A DNA stretch of 35,003 nucleotides from Nonomuraea lactucae (GTDB lineage Bacteria; Actinomycetota; Actinomycetes; Streptosporangiales; Streptosporangiaceae): contig NZ_QNFZ01001063.1 of the NCBI RefSeq assembly GCF_003313395.1, positions 1 through 35,003 on the forward strand, in the 5' to 3' direction. Numbering within the stretch: the stretch's first letter is position 1; each line of letters starts with the position of its first letter. Positions 8,275 through 16,710 of this stretch are shown here, in pieces. The notes beneath the pieces are model-generated. The model was not told the DNA's origin. It saw only the letters and a list, made by a program, of their open reading frames with translations, and did not search any database. The translations under genes and the position numbers were made by a program.

Positions 8275-9156
8275 TCAAAGGTAGGCGCGGCGGGCTCGGA
8301 CTTCGATCTTCGACGCCGGGGTTGTACCGGTCGCGGTGCACGAGAGAAGCACGGCGCGGGAGAACGGATCCCCCACGGCCATCGCCGGTGTCAGGTGGAT
8401 CCACCGCGACGCAGAGCCAGGCCCGAACACGCTGATCATGCCGGTCTTGTCCGCGCCCGTCGCGAGATCCCACGTGTCCGTGATGACCACCGCGGCGCGC
8501 ATCGTTGCCGCGTCGATCAGCAGCCGCTCCGACGCCGTGATGGAGTTCGCTCCTGAGGTGAGCAGGCCGACCGCGCCCTGCGTGGCCACGTCCCGCAGGG
8601 TGATGTTCGTGGCCGGCCCTGTGACGCGCAGGAGCGCGTCCGTGATGGGCGCGGTTGAGCTGGCGAGCGTGGTGACCGACTGGTTGGAGGCGTTCGCGTT
8701 GCCCTGCCAAGTCGTCACCGTCTCATCGCGCCAGTAGACGCCCGGCACCTCGACGATCGCGGTCAGCTTGGCCCGCGCGGCTCCGGTGTTGACCTCCGGT
8801 TCGCTCGCGGCCGTCACCGTCACGTCGGCCACACGGACGATGCTGCCCGCCTGGTAGCGCAGGCTCATGAGGCGATGCCGGACGCCGAGCAGCGCGCCCA
8901 GTGCCTCCAGGTTGGCCTCCATCTGCGGGTAGCCGCCGTCCGTCCCGGCTGGGGTCGCGCCGGTAACGGTGAAGACCAGCGGGAAACTGGTCGTCTCGTG
9001 GTCGAGGCCCGTGATGGGCAGCTCGCCAGCCCGGCCGGGGACGGTCACCCTGACGGCCCGTGCCCCCGGCAGCGGCCGGCGCTGCGTGCCCTTCTTCAGC
9101 CGCCAGCAGCCTGCTGGGTGGTCCAGCGGGACGCCGTCGAGCGTGTAGGACGGCAT
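8275..9156 (-). CDS. distal tail protein (Dit-like, siphovirus tail component)
   Basis: A 293-residue protein directly after the tape measure gene, the standard position of the distal tail protein that joins the tail tube to the tip complex. It starts with a short beta-rich region (YTLDGVPLDHPAGCW), continues with a domain containing RAVRVTVPGRAGELP and PLVFTVTGATPAGTDGG, and ends in a jelly-roll-like beta-rich half. This resembles actinophage proteins annotated as phage tail family or Dit. It starts 2 nt after the tape measure stop. The stop is followed by a small CCCC-GAA-GGGG hairpin and then a gap, so transcription may be modulated here. Confidence 0.8.
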   Translation of the reverse strand: MPSYTLDGVPLDHPAGCWRLKKGTQRRPLPGARAVRVTVPGRAGELPITGLDHETTSFPLVFTVTGATPAGTDGGYPQMEANLEALGALLGVRHRLMSLRYQAGSIVRVADVTVTAASEPEVNTGAARAKLTAIVEVPGVYWRDETVTTWQGNANASNQSVTTLASSTAPITDALLRVTGPATNITLRDVATQGAVGLLTSGANSITASERLLIDAATMRAAVVITDTWDLATGADKTGMISVFGPGSASRWIHLTPAMAVGDPFSRAVLLSCTATGTTPASKIEVRARRAYL

Positions 9157-9158
9157 GG

Positions 9159-11411
9159 TCAGATCACCCCCAGGGCGCCGGCGAGCTGGAGTCCGCGGTT
9201 GACGCTGGTCGAGGTCGGCTCACTTTGCGGGTAGTAGTTCGTCTGGTGGATGACGGTCCTCGCGTTGGCCAGGCCGCCGCCTGCCAGCCCGTTCGGCACG
9301 TTGACCCCGGGAGTGCCGAGGTCTGGGATTCCGGTGCTGGCCACGATGCCCGCCATGCGGTTTGCGGCGATTCGGACGAGTCCTCCGGCCTGGGTGATGC
9401 CGAGGGCGAGTCCGGCCGGCACCTGGCGGCCGATCTTCATGAACAGGCGGCTGGGGCTGTGGATGCCGAGGAAGTCGAGCACGGGCTGCGGCAGGATGGA
9501 GCGGAGGAAGCCTACGATCCGATCCTTGATCATGTTTCCGGCTGCGACGATGCCGTCCCACAAGCCCTCCATCAGCGCGCGTCCGGCGTTCATGATCGTG
9601 TCTCCGAAGCCCTTGATCGCCGACACGATCGACTGGAACGCGCCTCGGAAGTCACCGTTCAGTAGCTGGACCACAGCTGTGATGATCTTGATCCAGAGCG
9701 GCAGATGCGCCGTCGCGATCTCGACCAAAGGTCCGATGATTGGCTGAATCACACCAAGGATCTTGGAAAGTTCGCCGACCCAGGAGGTGATCACGGGGAT
9801 CAGGGCCTTGACCAGCTCCAACGTGGACGGGAGCAGATCCATCGCCAGTTTGATCAAGGGCGGAAGGACTGTTTTCAGCGCTTGTGCGAGGAATTGGCCG
9901 ATCTGTGCCGCGAGTGGTGCCGTGGCCGCCGCGAGCTGCGTCACCGCGCTAGACAAAATCGGAATAATGGGCTGCAAGCTGGACGAAAGCACTGAAGTCA
10001 CCGGGCCGAGTGCGGCCGACAGGTTGGTCAGCGCGGCACCCAGGATCTGACCCAGGATCCCGGCAAGCTGCCCGATCACTGGCAGCAGCGGAGCCGCTGC
10101 GGCCAGCACCGCCGAGATCCCCTGACCCAGCGCGAGCAGCCCCGCCTGAAGCCCCGGGTCCGCGAACGCGCGCGACAGCATCTCCGCGACCAGCGTCAGC
10201 CCAGGACCAAGCGCCGCCAGCGCTGGACCGAGCGCCGAGACCGCGGCGGCCAGCCCAGGACCCAGCGCAACCGCGATGGCCGCGACATGTGGCGCGATGA
10301 GCGCCAGCGATCCACCGAGCGCCACGAAGATCGGCATCAGGACACTTCCAACCTGCGCCAGCGATTGGAAGATCGTGATGAGGATCTGCTGACCCTGAGC
10401 CGAGTTGACGAACGCGTTCACTTGGCCGAGCAGTTGCCCGATCACGCCGAGCGCGCCGATCCCGCCCGTCTGCATCGCGGCGAAAACACCCCGCACGATG
10501 CCGATCACGTCCCCGGCGATCTGGCCGAGCTGGCGGAACACTGACACGGCGCCCTCCAACCAGGCCAGTGCCTGGCCGGAGGCCGCCGCGTGATACAGGA
10601 ACCGGCCAAACTTCTCGGCCGCGTCGGCGAGCCCCGGCGCAAGGCCAGCCAAGAACCCTGCGCCGATCACGCCTACGTCCCGCAGCCCGTCCAGCAGAGG
10701 CCGCAGCGCGGGCGTGAACGCCGACACCGCCTCACGCAGCGAGGCGAACACTGACTGGACAGCCCAGACGGTCTCGCTGGACTGGGCAAACCTCGCCACC
10801 TCAAGGGTTGCGAGTCCGAGTGCGCCGGCCACGCCGGACATGCCGGTGCTCAACGGCCCCAGGAGCGCGCCCGCGACCGCCTCGATCTGCCCAGCCAGCG
10901 GCGAGAAGAAGGCGTCCTGCACCGATACCCGCAGCTGACGGATCGGGTTGTAAAGATCGTTAAGGGCGAAGGCGGCTGCGCTGGCGGCCGGGCTCAGATC
11001 GGCAACGGCTTCAAGGAACGCCTCGTAGTCCCCTGACAGCGCGGCCGAGAACGCCTCACCCACACCTGCGGTCGCGACCTTGAAGGTGGCCATGGCCGCT
11101 GCGCCCATGGCCAAGGCTCCGGGCAGCGCAGTCACGATCCCCGACGCCGGGGCGAGCGCGGCCACCAAAGCGCCGCCGCCCTGCGCGAGCGTCGCCACGC
11201 CGGATGCTGCCGCCGAGGCCGCAACCGAAAGCGCCATGAAACGGACGCCGAGCGTGGCCGAGCTGGCCATCAACTCGCCGGCGTTGGCCTTGGAATCTCT
11301 GGCCTTGTCGCGGAAGAAGTCCAGGGCTCGCCGGAGTCCAGACGTCATCTTGTCGCGCAAGTCGAGCGTCGCGAACAGCTCGCCCACGTTCAGCGCCACG
11401 CCCGCCACCAC
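9159..11411 (-). CDS. tape measure protein
   Basis: A 750-residue protein, by far the most hydrophobic and Ala/Gly/Leu-rich of the late genes, with long helical stretches throughout. Near the C-terminus it carries the characteristic tape-measure segment GIHSPSRLFMKIGRQVPAG, followed by glycine-rich sequence. It follows the frameshifted tail-chaperone genes, as expected in siphoviruses. It sets tail length and is ejected with the DNA. At roughly 1.5 angstrom per residue this length would predict a tail of about 110 nm. The start is GTG at 11411; GTG GTG in tandem makes the exact codon ambiguous, with a GGAGAG ribosome site immediately upstream. Confidence 0.95.
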   Translation of the reverse strand: MVAGVALNVGELFATLDLRDKMTSGLRRALDFFRDKARDSKANAGELMASSATLGVRFMALSVAASAAASGVATLAQGGGALVAALAPASGIVTALPGALAMGAAAMATFKVATAGVGEAFSAALSGDYEAFLEAVADLSPAASAAAFALNDLYNPIRQLRVSVQDAFFSPLAGQIEAVAGALLGPLSTGMSGVAGALGLATLEVARFAQSSETVWAVQSVFASLREAVSAFTPALRPLLDGLRDVGVIGAGFLAGLAPGLADAAEKFGRFLYHAAASGQALAWLEGAVSVFRQLGQIAGDVIGIVRGVFAAMQTGGIGALGVIGQLLGQVNAFVNSAQGQQILITIFQSLAQVGSVLMPIFVALGGSLALIAPHVAAIAVALGPGLAAAVSALGPALAALGPGLTLVAEMLSRAFADPGLQAGLLALGQGISAVLAAAAPLLPVIGQLAGILGQILGAALTNLSAALGPVTSVLSSSLQPIIPILSSAVTQLAAATAPLAAQIGQFLAQALKTVLPPLIKLAMDLLPSTLELVKALIPVITSWVGELSKILGVIQPIIGPLVEIATAHLPLWIKIITAVVQLLNGDFRGAFQSIVSAIKGFGDTIMNAGRALMEGLWDGIVAAGNMIKDRIVGFLRSILPQPVLDFLGIHSPSRLFMKIGRQVPAGLALGITQAGGLVRIAANRMAGIVASTGIPDLGTPGVNVPNGLAGGGLANARTVIHQTNYYPQSEPTSTSVNRGLQLAGALGVI

Positions 11412-11451
11412 CTCTCCGGAGAGTCACGATCAAGGGGGAGGGGTGGTGGCG

Positions 11452-11772
11452 TTACTTGCTGTCGCCCGGGTCGAGCGCGCGGGCGATGCGCGTGTCAGCG
11501 GTGAGCAGCCCCAGCAGGCGGGTGCGCAGCCACCGCCAGGAGCGGGTGCGGAGCTGGGCGGGCTCGTCGAGGTCGATCCCGAACGTCTCGTGCAGGTCGG
11601 CCTCGACGAGCGGCCACCGGGTCAGGATGTCGAGCCAGGAGACGCTGCGCCCTTTCGAGAGCGAGAGGCCGTCTTCCTGGTCGTACCAGTCGCGGAGCCC
11701 CGACTGCGGGTCGATCGGGCCGCCGCTGCCTGAGCCCGACGAGTCGCCCGGTTCGGGGCCTGCCCTTCCCCC
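11452..11772 (-). CDS. tail assembly chaperone, gpT-like frameshift extension
   Basis: This frame is -1 relative to the upstream chaperone gene and has no convincing start of its own. The protein-like part begins near 11772 and encodes about 107 residues, including IDPQSGLRDWYDQEDG and DILTRWPLVEADLHETFG, typical of the second tail chaperone of actinophages. It is expressed as a fusion to the upstream gene by ribosomal slippage in the 11766-11772 region, giving a gpG-T-like product of about 230 residues. Upstream of the slip the frame is open but reads as arginine/glycine-rich shadow sequence. Confidence 0.75.
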   Translation of the reverse strand, partial: GGRAGPEPGDSSGSGSGGPIDPQSGLRDWYDQEDGLSLSKGRSVSWLDILTRWPLVEADLHETFGIDLDEPAQLRTRSWRWLRTRLLGLLTADTRIARALDPGDSK

Positions 11773-12140
11773 GAGACGGACTCCCAGTGCTTGGCCGCAG
11801 CCTCCAAGCCGGCCGCGACCCACACGAGCGCGGTCTGCCCGACATGCTGGATCACCGGCCACGACACCTTGTCGGCGAACAGCTCGTCGTAGACGGGGCC
11901 CAGGATGCGCCGGTAGAGGTCCTTCTCCTGGTTGTCGTCGAGCACGGTCTCGGCGAGCTGGTGCAGGCCCTCCTCGTCCACCTGCTGTCCCGCCTCAACC
12001 GCGAGGCCGGCGTGCATGAGTCGCTGGCACAGCAGACCCACCTCGGCGTCGGGCGGCGGGATCACGTACGTCCGGCCGCCGGCCGGGAGCCGTAGCGACG
12101 GGTCGAAGAACTCATCCAGCTCACGGAAGGTGGCCATCAC
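11622..12140 (-). CDS. tail assembly chaperone, gpG-like
   Basis: First of the pair of tail assembly chaperones found between the major tail and tape measure genes in siphoviruses; they hold the tape measure protein before tube polymerisation. Residues 1-122 are protein-like and helical (AEVGLLCQRLMHAGLAVEAG, ILGPVYDELFADKVSWP). Beyond the slippery region the zero frame degenerates into Arg/Ser/Thr-rich sequence and ends at 11622, which is typical of the short unshifted form. GTG at 12140 overlaps the major tail stop as GTGA; ATG at 12137 is an equally good start. Confidence 0.85.
   Translation of the reverse strand: MMATFRELDEFFDPSLRLPAGGRTYVIPPPDAEVGLLCQRLMHAGLAVEAGQQVDEEGLHQLAETVLDDNQEKDLYRRILGPVYDELFADKVSWPVIQHVGQTALVWVAAGLEAAAKHWESVSGEGQAPNRATRRAQAAAARSTRSRGSATGTTRKTASRSRKGAASPGSTS
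11766..11772 (-). promoter_or_regulatory. candidate -1 ribosomal frameshift site GGGGGAA
   Basis: On the minus strand the zero frame reads TCG GGG GAA. A step back by one base keeps GGG in the P site and enters the frame that encodes the gpT-like extension. Position and direction match the conserved -1 shift in siphoviral tail chaperone genes. The A-site re-pairing (GAA to GGA) is imperfect, so the exact slip codon is a best guess. Confidence 0.55.
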
Positions 12141-12613
12141 GCGGCCACCGGGTTTTCGATCTCGACCGGGGCGTTCTGCCCGAGCAGTGTGAACGAGAAG
12201 GGTTCGAGGTCGGTCTTCTCGCCGCCCTTGGTGAACTCGCTGACGGTGCAGACGCCCTCGTAAGCGTCGTCGGCGCCGTCGCGGCGGTACCAGCGGACCT
12301 TGATGTTCGCCGCGAAGCCGACCTTACGGGCGGCCTTGCGGATGAACTGCTGGCCCGGGTCCGGAGTGAAGACGGCCGCGTCGGTGCGCTTCCGGCGCCC
12401 CTCCGCCTCGATCTTCCACTTGCGCTCCGTCACGACGTCGGCGCCCCAACCCTCCTCATCGTCAAAATCGCCATCGTCCTCGACGTTGTCGTCCGTGGTC
12501 TCCTCGAACTTGGAGAGGCCGCGTACGGGCGTCCACACCGGGGCGGACGCGCCGGGAGCGCTCGTGTCCACGTCGAGCCGCCAGTCCTTGGCGAGCAGGC
12601 TTCGCAGGCCCAT
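12137..12613 (-). CDS. major tail (tube) protein
   Basis: A 158-residue protein placed directly before the tail chaperones, where the tail tube subunit is normally encoded. Sequence landmarks are WRLDVDTS, TPVRGLSKFE, an acidic loop of Asp/Glu around residues 40-55, and a C-terminal half KVRWYRRDGADDAYEG ... FSFTLLGQNAPVEIENP, which fits the immunoglobulin or tube-like fold of small actinophage tail proteins. The ATG at 12613 has AGGAG 6 nt upstream. Multiple copies form the tube around the tape measure. Confidence 0.8.
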   Translation of the reverse strand: MGLRSLLAKDWRLDVDTSAPGASAPVWTPVRGLSKFEETTDDNVEDDGDFDDEEGWGADVVTERKWKIEAEGRRKRTDAAVFTPDPGQQFIRKAARKVGFAANIKVRWYRRDGADDAYEGVCTVSEFTKGGEKTDLEPFSFTLLGQNAPVEIENPVAA

Positions 12614-12682
12614 GATGATCTCCTTGCATGCCAGAGCGCCGCCCAGCGGTGCGTGGGCAGCGCGAGAAAGGTCAGGCCCGCG

Positions 12683-13126
12683 TCAGTCGGGCCGGTTCGG
12701 GCTGGGTCGGTACGCCAGCAACTCGTACGAGTCAGCCCTTTCCCAACGTCCGCTGGCGTCGCGGCCGAGCGGCGCGACCGTGGTCCGCCGCGCGAGCAGC
12801 ACCAGCACGCCGGTCGAGAGCCGCATATCGGCCACGCCATGCAGCACGTCGAACACCGCATCGGCGAAGTCGTCGGCCACACGCGGGTCGGTCTTGGCTC
12901 GCATCCGCACCTGCACGAGCACCGTCGAGTCGGACTGCTCGACGTCGTCGCCGCCCGTGCCGTACACCGCGAGCGCGATCGCCTCATCCGGCCGAGCCGG
13001 CAGACCACCGATGGTGATGGCGCGCTGGTCGTCGCCGTACTTGCCGATCGGGCTCCAGTCGCCCACGTCGTGCTCGGCCAGCAGGATGGCGAGGCCGGTC
13101 AGCAAGTTCCGGGAAAAGCCGCTCAC
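12683..13126 (-). CDS. tail terminator / minor capsid protein
   Basis: A 147-residue protein of the head-tail joining set. It contains FSRNLLTGLAILLAE at the N-terminus, YGTGGDDVEQSDSTVLVQVR in the middle and a predicted helix VADDFADAVFDVLHGV, the pattern of tail terminator proteins that cap the tail tube in gene sets of this type. The GTG at 13126 overlaps the preceding stop in GTGA. A 69-nt gap follows before the tail tube gene. Confidence 0.7.
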   Translation of the reverse strand: MSGFSRNLLTGLAILLAEHDVGDWSPIGKYGDDQRAITIGGLPARPDEAIALAVYGTGGDDVEQSDSTVLVQVRMRAKTDPRVADDFADAVFDVLHGVADMRLSTGVLVLLARRTTVAPLGRDASGRWERADSYELLAYRPSPNRPD

Positions 13127-13476
13127 GAGCGCAGCGCCCGGCGGATGTGCTTGGCCACGATCAGCTTCACGGCCTCGGCCTCATCGCGGAGCGTCGTCTC
13201 CAGGAACTTCGCCTCCCCTTTGACCGGGTGGTTGAAGTCCAGTTCCTCGTGCTGACGGACCGCGTATGGCTGATCAAAGCTGATCGCGCCGACCAACTCG
13301 GACTCGTCCACCGACACCGTGCCGGACCGCTCCAGGTGACCCTCCTGCCAGGGGACCTTGGGCCCCGTCATCGTGAGCACATGCTCGGCGCCCTGATGCA
13401 GGCCACGCGCCGCCGCGGCTCGCGTCTCGGCGACGAGCTGCTCGACGTTGATGTGCATGTTGAGCTCGACGTCCAT
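13123..13476 (-). CDS. HK97-gp10-like minor capsid / head-tail joining protein
   Basis: About 117 residues, with an N-terminal helix (VEQLVAETRAAAARGLHQGA), the segment PWQEGHLERSGTVSV, and the HxGxxx-like pattern PYAVRQHEELDFNHPVKGEAKFLE that marks gp10-like/minor capsid 2 proteins acting at the head-tail junction or as tail completion factors. The ATG at 13476 overlaps the preceding stop (TGATG), making it preferable to an in-frame GTG at 13485 that would overlap by 10 nt. Context (connector, closure, this gene, terminator) is canonical. Confidence 0.75.
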   Translation of the reverse strand: MDVELNMHINVEQLVAETRAAAARGLHQGAEHVLTMTGPKVPWQEGHLERSGTVSVDESELVGAISFDQPYAVRQHEELDFNHPVKGEAKFLETTLRDEAEAVKLIVAKHIRRALRS

Positions 13477-13784
13477 CAGCGGCACACCACCTCTACGTGA
13501 TCAGGAGTCGGCAGGCCGCCGCCATCTCGGGAGAACGACGTGATGGCGGTGGTGACGCGGCCGTTGACCGTGACCCGACTGCCCTCGGGGCAGCGAGTCC
13601 GGGGCGGGAAGAAGATCGTTGTGTCGGACACCGTCTCTGCGCCCTGAGCATCACGGACCATCCGCCGCTCGTCGTCGACGAGGCAGTTCACGGTCACCGC
13701 CGCGCCGTACACCGGGCCATAGGCGCCGTCGCCCTCGAACGGCTCGATCTGGGCCTGATGCCTGAGTAGCCAGTCAGGAAGCAT
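13476..13784 (-). CDS. head closure / stopper protein (minor capsid)
   Basis: A 102-residue protein between the connector and the gp10-like protein. It contains DWLLRHQAQIEPFEGDGAYG, VNCLVDDERRMVRDAQGAE and a C-terminal strand pair with GSRVTVNGRVTTAITSFSRDG, the pattern of minor capsid 1/head-closure proteins that plug the portal after packaging. Both ATG at 13784 and GTG at 13787 overlap the upstream stop. Assignment rests on this pattern and its fixed position. Confidence 0.7.
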   Translation of the reverse strand: MLPDWLLRHQAQIEPFEGDGAYGPVYGAAVTVNCLVDDERRMVRDAQGAETVSDTTIFFPPRTRCPEGSRVTVNGRVTTAITSFSRDGGGLPTPDHVEVVCR

Positions 13785-14173
13785 CACCAGGCCGCCACAT
13801 CGAAGACGTAACCCGGCAGCAGTCCCGCGGTATGCAGGATGCGCGCGGCGTCCGGCGCGTGCCGCGGCGGCCCACCGTCGGTGTTGCGCCCGCCGAGCCG
13901 AACCGATCCGATCTGCACGTCCTTGAACGCCGACGCCACGCCGTACGGATCGCCGAGCGCCAGCGACCACGCCGCCTGCGCGCATGTGGCCCGCATGATC
14001 GCCTCCCGCTCCTTCGGGTCGGTCGGCATCTCGTTGTCGTCGGTGTTGTAGACCGCGCCGAGCAGCAGCTCGTCGATCCGCTCCGAGGCCCGCGCCAGCG
14101 CGGCGGCGATGCCGTCCGGTGCGGGCTTGTCGGTGTAGGCCGCGTAGTCGGCGGCCGTCGCGTACACCACCAC
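13784..14173 (-). CDS. gp6-like head-tail connector (adaptor) protein
   Basis: About 129 residues. The helical N-terminus with YATAADYAAYTDK, IAAALARASERIDELL, and REAIMRATCAQAAWSLALGD is typical of the small connector that binds beneath the portal. The C-terminus is Gly/Pro-rich with a final strand (LLPGYVFDVAAW). Three GTG codons in a row open the gene; GTG at 14173 is 6 nt from a GGAGG ribosome site and is chosen. Fold and context support the call well. Confidence 0.75.
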   Translation of the reverse strand: MVVYATAADYAAYTDKPAPDGIAAALARASERIDELLLGAVYNTDDNEMPTDPKEREAIMRATCAQAAWSLALGDPYGVASAFKDVQIGSVRLGGRNTDGGPPRHAPDAARILHTAGLLPGYVFDVAAW

Positions 14174-14184
14174 CGGGGGCCTCC

Positions 14185-14526
14185 CTAGGGCAGCTCGTAC
14201 ACGGTGACCGACACACCGGCCGGGTCGTCGTAGTTGATCCACACGGTGCCATCCGACTGCCGGTACACCTCGGGCACCGGCGGGATGAGCACGTCGCCGG
14301 TGTTCGCGGGGATCGTGTACGGCCGGTCTGGGAGCGGCTGACCGTCCACCTCGCCCGGCATGACGATCGTCACCGTGCGGGCCGCCGTCGCGACGTTCTT
14401 CAGGCGGATCTGCCGCTTGGCGGAGTAGCCGTACGAGTGGCCGTCCGCGACCGCTGGTGTGAGCGCCCCTGCGAGGCTCAGGCCGGCGCGCGGCACCGGC
14501 GTCACGGTCAGGTTAGCCCTGGCCAT
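14185..14526 (-). CDS. hypothetical beta-rich structural protein
   Basis: A 113-residue protein between the capsid-proximal gene and the connector, not recognised. It is rich in Val/Thr/Pro with short predicted strands (ARANLTVTPVPRAG, VATAARTVTIVMPGE, TVWINYDDPAGVSVTVYELP). It overlaps the upstream gene end by 14 nt, so it is certainly in the head operon. A head decoration or portal-adaptor role would fit the position, but no family is identified. Confidence 0.65.
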   Translation of the reverse strand: MARANLTVTPVPRAGLSLAGALTPAVADGHSYGYSAKRQIRLKNVATAARTVTIVMPGEVDGQPLPDRPYTIPANTGDVLIPPVPEVYRQSDGTVWINYDDPAGVSVTVYELP

Positions 14527-14824
14527 CGCCGTCCCCCTCTTCCTGCTGATCGTCGGTGTCCGCGCCGAACTCCTCGATGAGCGACGCCTTCGACAGCGCC
14601 TTCGCGTCGGCTTCCGTCATGCCGCGCGAAATCGCGTAGCCCACCCACGCGGCCTTGGGCGCGGTCTCGGGCGGCCGGATCAGCGTGGGGGGCGGCATCG
14701 GGTCGGGCTGCTGGGGAGCGCCCGAGCCGGTGACTGTCCAGTTCGGCAGAATGTCCAGGCAGGCGTCGCGCTCGTCGAGCTCGACGACCTGCCCGGTGTT
14801 GCGGTTCTTGTACCGCCACGTCAC
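14513..14824 (-). CDS. capsid-adjacent phage protein of unknown function
   Basis: A 103-residue protein starting at GTG 14824, which overlaps the major capsid stop as GTGA. The N-terminus (TWRYKNRNTGQVVELDERD) is beta-like, the middle is proline-rich, and the C-terminal part AISRGMTEADAKALSKASL is a helical SAP/LEM-like hairpin, followed by an Asp/Glu/Gln/Gly-rich acidic tail. Proteins of this layout commonly follow the capsid gene in actinophages; the role is not established. Confidence 0.7.
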   Translation of the reverse strand: MTWRYKNRNTGQVVELDERDACLDILPNWTVTGSGAPQQPDPMPPPTLIRPPETAPKAAWVGYAISRGMTEADAKALSKASLIEEFGADTDDQQEEGDGDGQG

Positions 14825-15759
14825 GGGGCCACCCCGTGGATCAGAACAGCGCGGTTGGGGTCCAGGGTCTTGACGCCGTACAGCGTGTCGATCGACACGA
14901 TGTCTTGCTTCTTGACCTGGTCGTAGCCCATGACCACCCTGAGCGCGAAGCCCTGGTAGGACTCGACGTGCGCGTTGGCCGCGCCCTGCGGAAGCACCAA
15001 GGGCCTCGTTACCAGGGCAAACGCCGTCCTGTGGAAGGCGACGCCGATCTCGGTGTTGGGCTGGCCAGCGCCAGGCGTGCCGGTCGGCGCCTCGATGTTC
15101 TGTGTCTGGTACGCGTCGTGCCCGAAGATCCGACGCCCCAGGTTGGCCTCCCTCAACCCTTCCGTGTCGCCCCTGGTGTCGGCCTGATGAAACAGCGGGT
15201 CGCTGAGCCACTTGGCCTCGATCTCGGGCCCGACCACAACGTGCCGGTCGGTCGCGGGCACGTTGCGCTGGTTCAGGACGCGGCGCGCGTCGATGACGCT
15301 GCGCGGGTTGTCCCAGTTGTGGATCGCGGCACCGGTAACGCCGGTGATGGGCGCGCCAGCCTTACCGACGCGCTGCACGATGTCGTTCCTCAGGGTGAGG
15401 ATGTCCTTGTCGATCTTCTGAGCGATCGCCTCGCACGCGGGCGCCAGGAGCTGGGCGTTGAAGTCGATGATCTCCAACGTCAGTTCTTCCGACGTGACAG
15501 CAAAGGAGACGTCGGCAAATTTGTCCAGCGTGATCGGGATGCTGCCCTCGGTCGCGTTCTGGATCTCGATACCGGTCGTGCGGTTGAAGTTCTTCGCCTC
15601 GAAGACCGCGGGCTTCCTGATCGTCACCGTGTCGCCGACGCGGTTGACGAACTCCTCCTCGTAGTCCCGGTGCACGAGCTGGCTCATGACTGTGTTCTCG
15701 TACAGGTTCGCCAGCGCCTGCTTGGCGATGATGCTCGGGGTCAGAAACGTGTTAGGCAT
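14821..15759 (-). CDS. major capsid protein, P22 gp5-like
   Basis: A 312-residue shell protein. The N-terminal signature LTPSIIAKQALANLYENTV followed by HRDYEEEF and the GDTVTIRKP segment are hallmarks of the P22 coat (gene 5-like) branch of HK97-fold capsids. Later landmarks are VVVGPEIEAKWLSDP and a C-terminal block ESYQGFALRVVMGYD. It follows the scaffold gene by 45 nt and has a GGGAG ribosome site upstream of ATG 15759. Length is shorter than P22 coat, consistent with loss of the inserted I-domain seen in P22 itself. Confidence 0.9.
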   Translation of the reverse strand: MPNTFLTPSIIAKQALANLYENTVMSQLVHRDYEEEFVNRVGDTVTIRKPAVFEAKNFNRTTGIEIQNATEGSIPITLDKFADVSFAVTSEELTLEIIDFNAQLLAPACEAIAQKIDKDILTLRNDIVQRVGKAGAPITGVTGAAIHNWDNPRSVIDARRVLNQRNVPATDRHVVVGPEIEAKWLSDPLFHQADTRGDTEGLREANLGRRIFGHDAYQTQNIEAPTGTPGAGQPNTEIGVAFHRTAFALVTRPLVLPQGAANAHVESYQGFALRVVMGYDQVKKQDIVSIDTLYGVKTLDPNRAVLIHGVAP

Positions 15760-15804
15760 CGGGCCTTACTCCCATGGGAACAGCGGTAGCGGTCCCGCTA
15801 TCGC

Positions 15805-16641
15805 TCAGGACGACGGCTTCGCGCGCCTCTTGCGGAAGTCGTCGATGGACGGTTCGGAGCTCGGCGGACGCCCGCCAGGCCCGCCGGCGAACTCCCCTCC
15901 GCTCCGTGCAGGCGGCCCCGCCAGGGAGCCGACCTTGTACTTGGGGTTCTCATCCAGCGCGAGCTGGATGGTTTCGCCGAGCTTCGTGGCGAAGTCGTCG
16001 GCGTTGACGTCGAGGTCGCGGATCTTCTTCAGGAAGCTGCGGCTGTCGAGCAGGGCGTCGGGATCGGCGCCCATCTTCGAGCCCGCACGGTGCACAGCCA
16101 GCTCGATCAGGGCGCGGCGGTGCCGCTCCTTCTCCGAGTCGCGCTCCTTGGCGGTCGTGTCGCGCTCGCTCGTGAGCTGCTCGATGACCTGCTCGGGCGT
16201 GAGCTGCTGCTGCTCCTCGCCGATCAGGCCAAGCGCCTTACCGATCTGCTGGGCGAACTCGGTCTGCACCTGCTTGGAGAGCTCCTCGGCAGACGGGCCC
16301 TTCGCCTTGGCTGCCTCCTCGGCCGCCTTCTGCGCTTCCTTCAGCGCGGCTCGGCTGTCGCCCGCCTCTTTACGCAGGTCCCGGTACAGCTTCTGCGCCC
16401 ACGACGGAAGCTGGTCCACCCGGATCGCGTCCGGATTCACCGGCTCCTGCTCAGGAGCAGGCGGCGTGGGCGGCGTGACCCCGGCCTCAGGAGCGCCCTC
16501 CTGGGCGCCGGTGTCCTGCGGCTGGCCTTCGCCTCCTTCGCCATCCGGAGCACCTCCAGCGATCAGCCGGATCGGCGCGCCGGACTTGCGGTAGCCGATG
16601 ATCGCGCCAGGCGTCGTCGGCAGCATCGAGTGATCGAACAT
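15805..16641 (-). CDS. capsid scaffold protein
   Basis: A 278-residue protein upstream of the capsid gene. Architecture is typical of scaffolds: a Pro/Glu-rich disordered N-terminus (about 25-70), a long highly charged coiled coil (about 80-185, rich in Ala/Glu/Lys/Gln), and a basic C-terminus (DDFRKRRAKPSS) likely to touch the capsid lattice. ATG 16641 is used because AGGAGGG lies just upstream. It would be ejected or cleaved during maturation; no protease domain is seen. Confidence 0.85.
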   Translation of the reverse strand: MFDHSMLPTTPGAIIGYRKSGAPIRLIAGGAPDGEGGEGQPQDTGAQEGAPEAGVTPPTPPAPEQEPVNPDAIRVDQLPSWAQKLYRDLRKEAGDSRAALKEAQKAAEEAAKAKGPSAEELSKQVQTEFAQQIGKALGLIGEEQQQLTPEQVIEQLTSERDTTAKERDSEKERHRRALIELAVHRAGSKMGADPDALLDSRSFLKKIRDLDVNADDFATKLGETIQLALDENPKYKVGSLAGPPARSGGEFAGGPGGRPPSSEPSIDDFRKRRAKPSS

Positions 16642-16667
16642 TGGCCCTCCTGGAGCCGGACATGACA

Positions 16668-16690
16668 AAGGCCCGCGCCAGGCGGGCCTT
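16668..16690 (-). terminator. 9-bp hairpin between minor head gene and scaffold gene
   Basis: AAGGCCCGC and GCGGGCCTT form a perfect 9-bp stem around a 5-nt loop. On the minus strand it is followed by a short TTT. It sits in the only sizeable gap between the MuF-side genes and the scaffold/capsid genes, so it may attenuate the upstream message or shield the capsid message from 5' decay. Function is inferred. Confidence 0.5.
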
Positions 16691-16710
16691 ACGAGAGACA
16701 GATGACCAAG

